Positions 24,024 through 32,804 of a DNA stretch of 38,448 nt are shown here, one piece after another. Source of the DNA: Fidelibacterota bacterium (GTDB lineage: Bacteria > Fidelibacterota > Marinisomatia > SCGC-AAA003-L08 > JACNLC01); assembly GCA_024277615.1 (NCBI GenBank), contig JAJRUW010000002.1:1-38448 (forward strand). The letters are read 5' to 3'. Below the pieces are notes generated by a model. That model had not been told where the DNA came from. It worked only from the letters and a program-made list of their open reading frames with translations, and made no database searches. The translations under genes were made by a program, and so were the position numbers. Each line of letters begins with the position of its first letter. Position 1 is the stretch's first letter.

Positions 24024-24791
24024 ATGAAAGCTGTTATTTTAGCCGGCGGTTTTGGGACCAGACTATCAGAAGAGACCAAGGTTAAACCGAAACCCATGGT
24101 CGAAATTGGGGGCAAGCCGATTCTCTGGCACATAATGAAGATATTTTCTGCTTATGGAATCAAGGAATTTATCATCGCCCTTGGGTACAAAGGAGAATAT
24201 ATTAAAGAATATTTTTATAATTATTCAGCTATTAATAACGATATTACTGTCGATCTGCTGACAGGCGAAACCACCATTCACGATGGTGAAAATCCCGACT
24301 GGAAAATACATCTCATTGATACGGGCCTTAATACGCAAACCGGAGGCAGACTGAAGCGCTTAGAACACTGGTTTAAAGATGATGAATCTTTTTATTTCAC
24401 TTATGGCGATGGCGTTGCTGACATTGACCTCAACGAATTGTATAAGTTCCACCAGTCCCATGGCAGGCTGGCAACCGTGACAACAGTAAAATCACCGGCT
24501 CGATTTGGGAGAATCACATTTAACGACGATATCGTAACTGAATTTTATGAAAAGTCAAATCAGGCTGCCGGTTGGATCAATGGCGGATATTTTGTGTTAA
24601 GGAAGGATGTGATCAAATATATCGATGGCGATGACACACCATGGGAGAGGGATCCGGTCGAAAGATTGGTAGCTGACGGATAGTTAATGGGGTTTAAACA
24701 TGCAGGGTTCTGGTCCTGCATGGACACAATTAAAGAGAAAAATATTTTAGAACGGCTTTGGCAATCAGGCAGGGCTCCCTGGGTAATATGA
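24024..24791 (+). pseudogene. rfbF: Glucose-1-phosphate cytidylyltransferase with in-frame amber stop
   Basis: The first 219 residues match RfbF: MKAVILAGGFGTRLSEET, KPKPMVEIGGKPILWHIM, TGGRLKRLEHW and FTYGDGVADIDL. The enzyme makes CDP-glucose from glucose-1-phosphate and CTP. A TAG at 24681-24683 ends the reading frame after LVADG. The same frame then continues LMGFKHAGFWSCMDTIKEKN and LERLWQSGRAPWVI to a TGA at 24789-24791, which is the usual RfbF C-terminus. Restored length is 255 residues, normal for the family. At the stop position relatives have Glu or Gln (as in GELMAF), so a single G/C-to-T change explains it. An in-frame ATG lies three bases after the TAG, so reinitiation could make a second piece. 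Possible explanations are a recent null mutation, a split enzyme or a sequencing error. Confidence 0.9.
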
Positions 24792-24810
24792 TAATCACTT
24801 ATTTAGTACA

Positions 24811-25860
24811 TTGAAAATGAAAATACTGTTGACAGGAATTGATGGATATATAGGATCAATTGTCGGTCCGCGTCTTGTTGCTCTGGGGTATGATGTGGCC
24901 GGGTTGGACACGGGTTATTACCGCGACGGCAATCTCTGTCACCACTACTATGAGTTTTTCCCACAGATTATTAATAAAGATCTTCGTCTCATTACTGCCA
25001 AAGACCTTGAAGGATTCGATGCTGTAATTCATCTGGCGGAATTATCCAATGACCCTTTGGGAGAATATATTCAGAAGGTCACCTACGACATCAACCATGT
25101 GGGATCGGTTAAACTTGCTGAAAACAGTAAAAAAGCCGGTGTAAAAAAGTTCATTTATACATCCTCATGCAGTGTGTATGGAGTCGGGAATGAAGCAATC
25201 AGAACTGAAAAATCAGGTGTAAATCCGCAGACCGCCTATGCCAGATGCAAGGTGATGGTTGAACATGATGTAGCGGAATTGGCTGATGAACACTTTTCGC
25301 CGACATTTTTGAGGAATGCCACTGCGTATGGAATTTCCCCAAGAATGAGGTTTGATATTGTGTTGAATAATCTGGCCGGACTGGCCTGGACAACAGATGT
25401 GATCAAACTTTCAAGTGATGGAACTCCCTGGAGGCCCATTGTCCACATCAGAGACATTGCAAAAGCTATTGAGTGCGTCCTCCAGGCTCCGCTGGAAACA
25501 ACTCATAATCAAATATTTAATGTTGGTGATACAGAAGAGAATTTTCAAATCAAAGAAATTGCAGAAGCAGTTGCCGAAGAATTTCCCAATTGCGCTTTGA
25601 CGATTGGGCAAAGTGAAGGCGATAACAGAAGTTATCGTGTATCATTTGACAAGATTAATACACAACTCCCCGGGTTTCGGTGTGAGATGAACCTGAAAAA
25701 GGGAGCAAAAGAGTTGAAAGAACTGTTTAAACGGATAGAGCTGGATAAAACAATTTTCAATTTCAGAGCATTTACAAGACTTAAACAGATAAAATATTTG
25801 CTGGATTCAAACCAGGTGGATGAAAATCTTTTATGGGGGAAAACGAATTTTGAGCGGTAA
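24811..25860 (+). CDS. NAD-dependent sugar epimerase/reductase (extended SDR)
   Basis: 349 residues. The dinucleotide-binding motif is ILLTGIDGYIGSIV at the N-terminus. The catalytic region reads FIYTSSCSVYG and later YARCKVMVE, giving the Ser and Tyr-x3-Lys. The residues after the serine pair are Cys-Ser rather than the Thr-Asp-Glu triad of sugar 4,6-dehydratases, so this enzyme is more likely a ketoreductase or epimerase than RfbG. It may reduce the 4-keto group at the end of the CDP-branched-sugar path. It lies 19 bp after the restored rfbF frame. The start could be the second Met (MKMKILL), two codons later. Confidence 0.8.
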   Translation: MKMKILLTGIDGYIGSIVGPRLVALGYDVAGLDTGYYRDGNLCHHYYEFFPQIINKDLRLITAKDLEGFDAVIHLAELSNDPLGEYIQKVTYDINHVGSVKLAENSKKAGVKKFIYTSSCSVYGVGNEAIRTEKSGVNPQTAYARCKVMVEHDVAELADEHFSPTFLRNATAYGISPRMRFDIVLNNLAGLAWTTDVIKLSSDGTPWRPIVHIRDIAKAIECVLQAPLETTHNQIFNVGDTEENFQIKEIAEAVAEEFPNCALTIGQSEGDNRSYRVSFDKINTQLPGFRCEMNLKKGAKELKELFKRIELDKTIFNFRAFTRLKQIKYLLDSNQVDENLLWGKTNFER

Positions 25861-25880
25861 TAACAAATAATTGATAGTAC

Positions 25881-26414
25881 ATGAAATTAGTCCGGACAAA
25901 ACTAAGCGGCGCCTACATAATTGAGGCTGAAAAAATTGAAGATGACAGGGGTTTCTTTGCACGAACGTGGTGTGAAGAAGTTTTTTTAAAGAAGGGTTTG
26001 ATCAGTAAAATTGTGCAAGCAAACCTGTCTCATAATCATAAAGCCGGTACCCTTAGGGGTATGCACTATCAGCGTTCTCCCCACGGAGAGGCCAAAATAG
26101 TTAGATGCATCAGGGGAGCAATATTTGATGTAATTGTCGATTTAAGGCCGGACTCAAAAACTTATCTAAAATGGTTTGGTATAGAACTGAGCGCCGAAAA
26201 TTATAAATCCCTGTATGTTCCGGTGAACTTTGCGCATGGATTTCAAACCCTCACTGATGATGCTGAGATATTTTATCTCGTCAGTGAGTACTACCATCCC
26301 GAATCCTCTACCGGGTTGCGATATGACGATCCGGCGATTGAAATTCGCTGGCCTCTTGGAGTTACCGAAATCTCTGAAAAAGATTCTGCCTGGCCTGATA
26401 TTATTACACATTAA
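25881..26414 (+). CDS. RmlC-like dTDP-4-dehydrorhamnose 3,5-epimerase family protein
   Basis: 177 residues, usual length for the family. Marks include DDRGFFARTWCEE, GTLRGMHYQ with the catalytic His (H62), FDVIVDLRPDSKTYLKW, LYVPVNFAHGFQTL, and FYLVSEYYHPE with the tyrosines of the active-site region (132-138). Members epimerise C3 and/or C5 of 4-keto-6-deoxy NDP-sugars. Here it sits between an SDR and a sugar C-methyltransferase and after a cytidylyltransferase, so its substrate may be a CDP- rather than dTDP-sugar. Spacing is 20 bp after the SDR gene and 10 bp before the methyltransferase start. Confidence 0.88.
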   Translation: MKLVRTKLSGAYIIEAEKIEDDRGFFARTWCEEVFLKKGLISKIVQANLSHNHKAGTLRGMHYQRSPHGEAKIVRCIRGAIFDVIVDLRPDSKTYLKWFGIELSAENYKSLYVPVNFAHGFQTLTDDAEIFYLVSEYYHPESSTGLRYDDPAIEIRWPLGVTEISEKDSAWPDIITH

Positions 26415-26424
26415 ACAGCTATTT

Positions 26425-27675
26425 ATGGAAAAATTAAATAACAATTTGAATTGCAGATTTTGTGGACATCCCCTGGACCACGATTTCATTGATTTGGGTG
26501 TATCACCTTTATCCAACTCCTATCTGACTGAAAATGACCTTCAAAAAGTAGAACGGTTTTATCCACTGCATGCTTTTGTATGCAATAATTGTTTTCTGGT
26601 GCAACTTGGAGAATATGGAAATCCTAAAGAGATTTTCTCCGACTATGCTTATTTTTCATCTTATTCAACATCCTGGCTGGAGCATGCAAAAAATTATACA
26701 AATTCGATGATCGGGAGATTCGGGTTTGATAAAAACAGCAAGGTCATTGAAATCGCAAGTAATGACGGATATTTACTGCAGTACTTCAAAGCAAAGGGAA
26801 TAAATGTTTTGGGCATTGAACCTGCTTCGAATGTTGCAAAAGTTGCAGTTGAGAAAGGTATCCCCACCAGGGAGATCTTCCTGGATTCATCAACCGGCGC
26901 ACAACTCAATAATGAGGGGGTATCCGCAGATCTGTTAATTGGGAATAATGTTCTGGCTCACAATCCGAATTTGAATGATTTTGTAATCGGAATGCGTTCA
27001 ATACTGAACGAAAAAGGTGTGTTGACTATGGAGTTTCCGCACTTGCTAAAACTGATGAAGTATAAACAATTCGATACCATATATCATGAACATTTTTCCT
27101 ATTTTTCTTTTGCAACTGTCCAGACGGTTTTTAAAAATCATGGACTATTTATTTTTGATGTAGAAGAACTCCCCACACATGGCGGTTCAATTCGGATTTA
27201 TGCCTGCCATGAATCAGATAAATCTAAAGCAAAGACAGACGCTGTGGAGCTTCTGCTAAAGAAGGAAAAAAAATATGGACTTGACAATATAGACCATTAT
27301 CTGACCTTTAAAAATCAAATTATAAAATTGAAAAATTCAATTTTAAATTTTTTACTGAAGGTTGCAGAAGAAAAAAAATCGGTTGCGGCCTATGGTGCTC
27401 CGGCAAAGGGTAATACACTGTTGAACTATTGCGGAATCAAAAGTGATCTGATTAATTTTACAGTTGACATTAGTCCTCATAAGCAAGGCTTGTATTTGCC
27501 GGGTTCCAGAATACCAATTTACGAACCGGAAAGAATCCGTGAAGAACAACCGGATTATGTCGTAATCCTGCCCTGGAACTTAAGCACGGAGATCATGGAA
27601 CAAATGTCATACATCCGCAAATGGGGTGGGGAATTTGTCACATTTATTCCGGAGGTTAGGGTGCATCATGAGTAA
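26425..27675 (+). CDS. NDP-sugar C-methyltransferase (TylCIII/TcaB9-like)
   Basis: 416 residues from the ATG at 26425. A longer frame exists upstream but overlaps the epimerase gene out of frame, and the N-terminal zinc domain starts only after this ATG. That domain has paired cysteines C10, C13, C53 and C56 (CRFC, CNNC). The SAM-binding part reads VIEIASNDGYLLQYF, and YHEHFSYFS carries the His-rich catalytic segment typical of 3-C-methyltransferases acting on 4-keto NDP-sugars. A C-terminal domain contains AYGAPAKGNTLLNYCG. Such enzymes create branched sugars such as mycarose, yersiniose-type or related residues. Context (RfbF, epimerase, two SDRs) supports synthesis of a C-methyl deoxysugar. 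Confidence 0.9.
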   Translation: MEKLNNNLNCRFCGHPLDHDFIDLGVSPLSNSYLTENDLQKVERFYPLHAFVCNNCFLVQLGEYGNPKEIFSDYAYFSSYSTSWLEHAKNYTNSMIGRFGFDKNSKVIEIASNDGYLLQYFKAKGINVLGIEPASNVAKVAVEKGIPTREIFLDSSTGAQLNNEGVSADLLIGNNVLAHNPNLNDFVIGMRSILNEKGVLTMEFPHLLKLMKYKQFDTIYHEHFSYFSFATVQTVFKNHGLFIFDVEELPTHGGSIRIYACHESDKSKAKTDAVELLLKKEKKYGLDNIDHYLTFKNQIIKLKNSILNFLLKVAEEKKSVAAYGAPAKGNTLLNYCGIKSDLINFTVDISPHKQGLYLPGSRIPIYEPERIREEQPDYVVILPWNLSTEIMEQMSYIRKWGGEFVTFIPEVRVHHE

Positions 27676-27689
27676 CTCGGTTAATAATT

Positions 27690-28970
27690 ATGGTTGAGTC
27701 AGAGTTGAGGGCCTTAATGACTGAGCTCTACCCAATTTGCCGCAGCATTACCGGTAATGGTGTCAGAGATTCACTAAAAATCTTGCAGCGATATATACCG
27801 ATAAAGATACATGAAGTACCTACCGGCACAAAAGCCTTTGATTGGACCGTACCCAAGGAGTGGAATATCAAAGACGGCTGGATTAAAGATGCGTCAGGAA
27901 AAAAAATTATTGATTTTAAATCCTCCAATTTGCATGTTTTAAATTATTCTGCTCCGATCAAAAACAAAATCGGGCTGGAGGAATTAAAAGAACACATATT
28001 TACTGATCTTGATCATCCGGACTGGATACCCTATAGGACCTCGTATTATCAGGAAACCTGGGGATTTTGTATGGCTCATCACCAGTTCATTGAACTCAGC
28101 CCCGGACAATACGAAGTTAACATAGATACCACCCTGAAAAATGGGCATTTAACTTACGGAGAGTATTTCATTAAAGGCGAATCCGATGAAGAAATGATCA
28201 TATCCTGCCATATTTGTCACCCCTCTTTATGTAACGATAATTTATCCGGGATCACATTGGCAACATTTCTTGCCAGGCAGATGAGACAAAGGAAACTGAA
28301 AAAATCGTTCAGATTTCTTTTCATACCCGGTACAATCGGGTCGATCGTCTGGTTGAGCCGAAATGAACATTTGTTCTCAAATATTAAGCAGGGGTTGGTG
28401 CTGGCAAATCTTGGTGATAATGGCCCCATAGTTTATAAAAAAAGCAGAATCGGAAACTCTGAGCTAGACAAAACAGTAGAGTTTGTATTGAAAAACCGGC
28501 AAGTAGATTACTCGATACGTGATTTTATGCCATACGGATATGATGAGAGACAATATTGTTCGCCGGGTATTAATCTACCGGTTGGCCGTATAACCAGAAC
28601 ACCACATAACGAATATCCGGAATATCATACTTCAGCTGATAACCTCGATTTTGTGGATGATTCCAGCCTGGCTGTGTCTTTGGAGATTTTACTTGAGATT
28701 ACCGAGCTGGTGGATGGTAATCGTAAATACATGAATCTGCAACCCAAATGTGAACCTCAGCTTGGACGGAGAGGTTTATATGAAGCTCTTGGAGGAAAAT
28801 CCGGAGATAAGATAAATCAGCTTGCAATGCTGTGGGTGCTGAATTATTCGGATGGAGAGCATTCATTGCTGGATATTTCCAACCGCTCCAATATCGAGTT
28901 CAAAATAATTTCTGATACGGCCGACCTGCTCCGGGCACATGGTTTACTGGAGGAGGTTGTATATAGATGA
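27690..28970 (+). CDS. DUF4910 aminopeptidase-like protein with C-terminal winged helix
   Basis: 426 residues. The N-terminus ELYPICRSITGNGVRDSLKIL and the middle match the DUF4910/DUF2172 family, which has an M28 zinc-peptidase fold. Putative zinc ligands are seen in ISCHICHPSLCNDNLSG (His, Asp), ANLGDNGP (Asp) and EYHTSADNL (His). Where M28 peptidases have a Glu-Glu pair (the general base), this protein reads FLFIPGTIGSI, so ordinary peptidase chemistry is doubtful. The last 60 residues (INQLAMLWVLNYSDGEHSLL onward) look like a winged helix. Genes of this family occur in surface-sugar clusters, but the role is unknown to me. It overlaps the following SDR by four bases, so it is part of the same pathway unit. 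Confidence 0.82.
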   Translation: MVESELRALMTELYPICRSITGNGVRDSLKILQRYIPIKIHEVPTGTKAFDWTVPKEWNIKDGWIKDASGKKIIDFKSSNLHVLNYSAPIKNKIGLEELKEHIFTDLDHPDWIPYRTSYYQETWGFCMAHHQFIELSPGQYEVNIDTTLKNGHLTYGEYFIKGESDEEMIISCHICHPSLCNDNLSGITLATFLARQMRQRKLKKSFRFLFIPGTIGSIVWLSRNEHLFSNIKQGLVLANLGDNGPIVYKKSRIGNSELDKTVEFVLKNRQVDYSIRDFMPYGYDERQYCSPGINLPVGRITRTPHNEYPEYHTSADNLDFVDDSSLAVSLEILLEITELVDGNRKYMNLQPKCEPQLGRRGLYEALGGKSGDKINQLAMLWVLNYSDGEHSLLDISNRSNIEFKIISDTADLLRAHGLLEEVVYR

Positions 28971-29689
28971 GCCTTGCAGGTAAAACAGCCGTAATTACGG
29001 GAGCCAGCAGCGGTATCGGCTACGCAATTGCCTGTCATATGGCAAGCCTAAAAATCAATTTGGTTCTGTTGGGCAGAAATACCAGCAAATTGGAAGAAAT
29101 GAGGTCTGTTTATCAGGACCGGGTATGTGTTGATGTATTCAGGACAGATTTTCTCGAAGAATCACAAATTCAGGAAACTGCCCATCAAATTATTGAAAAT
29201 ATCGATACTATTGATATCCTTGTTCATAGCGCCGGATTGTATTCGAGAGGAGAATTCACCGCTTCATCAATGTCTGCATTGGATGAGCTTTACTTAGTGA
29301 ATTTAAGAGCTCCTTTTTTATTAACAAAACTTCTGCTGCCAACGATCAAAAAAAAAGAAGGTCAAATTATTGTTATTAACTCAAGTTGCGGCTTAAAAGC
29401 AAATGCCGGAATAAGCCAGTACTCTGCCGTCAAACATGGCGTAAAGGCCATGACCGATAGTCTTCGTGGGGAGGTGAATAAAGACGGGGTTAGAGTCTTA
29501 AGTCTATTTTTAGGAAGGACCGCAACGCCGATGCAGGCTTTCGTTCACAAGTTGGAGAAAAAATCATATCATCCTGCTAATTTTATTCAACCCGAGGATG
29601 TTGCAGAAATTGTAATTTCGAGTCTTAATATTCCCCATCGTACCGAGATTACGGATATAATTATTAGACCTACAATGAAATTAAGCTGA
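28967..29689 (+). CDS. Short-chain dehydrogenase/reductase
   Basis: 240 residues of the classical SDR type. The cofactor motif TGASSGIGYAIACHMA, the loop HSAGLYSRG (in place of NNAG), the catalytic serine in VINSSCGLKA and the Tyr-x3-Lys in YSAVKHG are all present. The enzyme oxidises or reduces a hydroxyl/keto group with NAD(P). Its ATG overlaps the DUF4910 stop, so both are translated together. In context it may reduce a keto group on the branched sugar or act on the DUF4910 product; the substrate is not determined by sequence. Confidence 0.85.
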   Translation: MSLAGKTAVITGASSGIGYAIACHMASLKINLVLLGRNTSKLEEMRSVYQDRVCVDVFRTDFLEESQIQETAHQIIENIDTIDILVHSAGLYSRGEFTASSMSALDELYLVNLRAPFLLTKLLLPTIKKKEGQIIVINSSCGLKANAGISQYSAVKHGVKAMTDSLRGEVNKDGVRVLSLFLGRTATPMQAFVHKLEKKSYHPANFIQPEDVAEIVISSLNIPHRTEITDIIIRPTMKLS

Positions 29690-29749
29690 GTTAAAAATGT
29701 ACAGCGGAACGATGAACCCCGATCCAAATAAGTGCAGAACTGACGAAAA

Positions 29750-30787
29750 ATGAAGGCAGAAAGAGAAATGGAAGATCAGTCCCGGCAAAATCTTATTTTC
29801 ATCTTTTCATTGCCACGGTCTGGTTCTACATTGCTCCAACGGTTATTAGCTGCTCACACAAAGATAAAAACCTATGCAGAACCCTATCTGCTGCTACCTT
29901 TGGCAGAATTGGACAACCTGTCAGATCAATATTGGTTCTACGGGAAGCGCTGTAACACAGGTGTGTTAGATCTCATTGATGGTCTTCCCGGTGGAAGAGA
30001 TGAATTTAATCAAAAGTTAAACAAGTTCATTAAAAGTATTTATTTTTCATTTTTGGGGAAAAACGAAAATTATTTCCTCGATAAAACTCCACATAATTAC
30101 TATATAATTCGTCAGATCAGTAACATTTTCCCCGAGGCGAAATTTATTTTCATTTTCCGTAATCCCCTGGCGGTTTATTCATCATTTAAACAATCATTCT
30201 ACAGGGGGCATAATATTACCAATAATTATCTGGTAAAGGATCTCTACACGGGACCGGGCAATTTATACGATGGATATGCACTTTTAAAAGATAAAGCCGT
30301 CAAAGTTATTTTTCGGGACCTTCTTACAAACCCAGAACGGGAGTTGAATAAAATCATGAAATATCTGGATTTAGATTATGAACCGGGTATGATGAAAGAA
30401 TTTCAAAATGTCACCTTCAAAGGGCATGTCAATTGGGATAAAACTTTTAAATTTAATTCTGTAAATTCGCAACCTGTTTCAAAATGGAAAAAATATACCG
30501 ATTCATGGTTTGAAAAATCAATCAACAGGAAATACATTACATCAATCGATGAAAGATATATTTTAGAGTCAGGGAATTCTCTCAAGGGCTTATTAAAAGA
30601 ACTACGGTCGATTAAAGTGGCAAAATTGGGTATCGCAAACATGCTTGATTATTGTTTTGCCTATCTCTTTAGAAATTTTGTGAGCCAGGAAACACGCTTA
30701 AAACTGCAGAAGATGTTTGCTCATTTTTTTTATGTTTTACATTTGTACGGGGTTGCCGACTACCTGGATAGTTATGGGAATTTTTAG
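29750..30787 (+). CDS. PAPS-dependent sulfotransferase family protein
   Basis: 345 residues. The 5'-phosphosulfate loop FSLPRSGSTLLQRLL (about 19-33) and the 3'-phosphate segment KFIFIFRNPLAVYSSF identify a PAPS-binding fold. The remainder is divergent, with basic and aromatic stretches typical of carbohydrate sulfotransferases. It probably transfers sulfate to a glycan residue. No PAPS synthesis gene lies in the window. The frame starts MKAEREMEDQ; the second ATG at 29768 has AGAAAGAGAA upstream, so it may be the true start. It is 60 bp after the SDR gene and transcribed with the cluster. Confidence 0.82.
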   Translation: MKAEREMEDQSRQNLIFIFSLPRSGSTLLQRLLAAHTKIKTYAEPYLLLPLAELDNLSDQYWFYGKRCNTGVLDLIDGLPGGRDEFNQKLNKFIKSIYFSFLGKNENYFLDKTPHNYYIIRQISNIFPEAKFIFIFRNPLAVYSSFKQSFYRGHNITNNYLVKDLYTGPGNLYDGYALLKDKAVKVIFRDLLTNPERELNKIMKYLDLDYEPGMMKEFQNVTFKGHVNWDKTFKFNSVNSQPVSKWKKYTDSWFEKSINRKYITSIDERYILESGNSLKGLLKELRSIKVAKLGIANMLDYCFAYLFRNFVSQETRLKLQKMFAHFFYVLHLYGVADYLDSYGNF

Positions 30788-30824
30788 TGGGATCTCGTTG
30801 CTGGTCATTACTTAGGAGCTGACT

Positions 30825-31781
30825 TTGTTGGAATCATTGAAAAACAGACTTTCGGAAAAATTATTATGGAAACTCTGGCGCATTAAGGATGCTGTCTCCT
30901 ATTCATTTATTAAAATATTAAACCTGCTCGGCTTTAATGTATATAGTATATCTGATTTTTATTCACCGATCCCTGTACTCAGTGAGCTCAAGAAAAATAA
31001 AGCCAGATGGAGTAAACCCAGTCAGTTGGTTGGCATCACTGTGAATATAAATGAGATGAAAAAATTAGTATCCGAACTTGCAACACTGTACGGCGATGAA
31101 TTCGGTAAATTGGATTATCAGACCGAGAGTCGAAAAGGGTTTGGCAGAGGGTTTACGGAGATTGATGCGGAATTTGTGTATTTCATGATCAGATACTTTA
31201 AACCCAAAAGATATTTTGAAGTCGGATCAGGGTTGTCAACGCATTTTGCCAGTCTCGCTGCGCAGCAAAATCAGCTTGATGGTGCAAAAACCAAAATTGA
31301 CTGTATCGAACCCTTCCCATATCAAAATCTGTATCGTGTCCCCGGAATAACGATCATTAAAAATGAAGTACAGGATGTGGAGTTCGATAAATTTGAAGAG
31401 CTGGGAGCAGGTGATATATTTTTTATTGATTCCACACATGTTGTCAAGATTGATGGTGACGTACCCTATCTATATCTTGAGGTCCTGCCGAGATTAAAGA
31501 AGGGTGTAATTGTTCATATACACGATATTGCCTTCCCGTACAACACACCTTATCCAACGGACTCATACATATTTAACCGTAAATCTAAACCCTGGTATTT
31601 TACGGAAGTGATGCTGCTGCAGGCCTTTTTGGCCTTCAATGACTCGTATAAAATATTAACATCTATACCTTACATTCACTTTTATGATGAAAAATTTCTT
31701 CAAAATACTTTAAATAATTACCATGAGATTTATCATCGCATGTATCCGCCATGTTCAATCTGGCTGCAAAAAATTAAATAG
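30825..31781 (+). CDS. Class I SAM-dependent methyltransferase (Methyltransf_24-like)
   Basis: 318 residues. The SAM motif is RYFEVGSGLSTHFASLAA near residue 135, followed by IDCIEPFPY, and DIFFIDSTHVVKIDGDV with the acidic loop, then IVHIHDIAFPYNTPYP. The 80-residue N-terminal part is hydrophobic and basic without a clear function. Relatives in glycan clusters modify sugars or lipid carriers; the target is unknown. The start is TTG at 30825 with AGGAG seven bases upstream; no ATG occurs in the first 80 codons except in the catalytic part, so a non-ATG start is required. Confidence 0.78.
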   Translation: MLESLKNRLSEKLLWKLWRIKDAVSYSFIKILNLLGFNVYSISDFYSPIPVLSELKKNKARWSKPSQLVGITVNINEMKKLVSELATLYGDEFGKLDYQTESRKGFGRGFTEIDAEFVYFMIRYFKPKRYFEVGSGLSTHFASLAAQQNQLDGAKTKIDCIEPFPYQNLYRVPGITIIKNEVQDVEFDKFEELGAGDIFFIDSTHVVKIDGDVPYLYLEVLPRLKKGVIVHIHDIAFPYNTPYPTDSYIFNRKSKPWYFTEVMLLQAFLAFNDSYKILTSIPYIHFYDEKFLQNTLNNYHEIYHRMYPPCSIWLQKIK

Positions 31782-31804
31782 CAGACTCATTCAATCCATA
31801 ATTG

Positions 31805-32767
31805 ATGCCTGAAATAACCTTAATTATTACGACCTATAATAAGGCTGCCCTCTTAAACGAAGCTCTCAAGTCTGTATTGAACCAAACGGAATCGATACAC
31901 CGTATAATCGTCTTAGACAACTGTTCTTCCGATGGGACCGAAAAAATCGTAGATAAAGTATCAGGAGTTGAATATATCAAAAATTCAAAAAATATCGGAA
32001 TGATCAACAACTGGAACAAGTGTTTTCAGATTTGTAAATCGCAGTTTCTGTGTATCTTGCATGATGATGATATTCTGGATAAAAGGTGGCATGAAAAATG
32101 GGAAAAGGCCTTAACAAGGGAAAATGAAGACTGCGCTTTTTATTTTTCAGCAGCCGGTATGATCAATAACAAACGGAGGTTGTTATCTGAAAGCAAATTG
32201 TTCGATAGTCGTAAATATCCGCCAGGAGCGATATACAGGGATCTTGTCAAAGCACGAATGTTCAGCTTCCCGGTTTCCGGTACAACCATTTACAACATGT
32301 CGGTTCTAACTGACGAGGATCGGTTTTTTAGGCAGTGGGACAGCAAGATCAATACATATCCCGATATTGAATTTCATGACAGAATTGCTAAAAAATATCC
32401 GGTATATTATTTAAACGAAAGACTGTTTTACAGCCGACAGCAATATGCTCCTAACCGTTCCGAAACACTGGGTGTGGATACAAATAAAGCATACTATAAA
32501 TCATATATCGCTGCTGTTCTTCCTTTTTTGATCAGAATGTACGCTGACAAAGAGTTCGCAAAAGAGAATTTAAACAAATTATGGTTGCATTATTATTTTA
32601 TCTCCGTAAGTTTTGCAATGCTTTACAGGGATAAAACCTTTATATCAAATGTGTTTGAGATAAAGAAAAAATCAAAACTGGATATTTCGTACCTTTTTTT
32701 GCCGGGTATTTGGTTTAAAGATTTTTTTAAATATCTCCATCGGCAGATTTTCCGCGTGTACATTTGA
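31805..32767 (+). CDS. Family 2 glycosyltransferase
   Basis: 320 residues from the ATG at 31805; a TTG one codon earlier is the only alternative nearby. The GT-A fold signature is ITLIITTYNKAALLNEALKSVLNQT, then VLDNCSSDGTEKIV, and LHDDDILDKRWHEKW with the DxD-type metal/nucleotide-binding acids. It transfers a sugar from an NDP donor to a growing glycan at the cytoplasmic face. The C-terminal third has no clear membrane helices. Donor and acceptor cannot be read from the sequence. Confidence 0.87.
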   Translation: MPEITLIITTYNKAALLNEALKSVLNQTESIHRIIVLDNCSSDGTEKIVDKVSGVEYIKNSKNIGMINNWNKCFQICKSQFLCILHDDDILDKRWHEKWEKALTRENEDCAFYFSAAGMINNKRRLLSESKLFDSRKYPPGAIYRDLVKARMFSFPVSGTTIYNMSVLTDEDRFFRQWDSKINTYPDIEFHDRIAKKYPVYYLNERLFYSRQQYAPNRSETLGVDTNKAYYKSYIAAVLPFLIRMYADKEFAKENLNKLWLHYYFISVSFAMLYRDKTFISNVFEIKKKSKLDISYLFLPGIWFKDFFKYLHRQIFRVYI

Positions 32768-32804
32768 CAACAAAATTATTTAGTTATTAACAGAAATTTA
32801 TTTT

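Noticed and set aside
26230-26424. Upstream extension of the C-methyltransferase frame
   Set aside because: It overlaps the end of the RmlC-like gene in another frame and adds residues before the family's N-terminal zinc domain; the ATG at 26425 is preferred.
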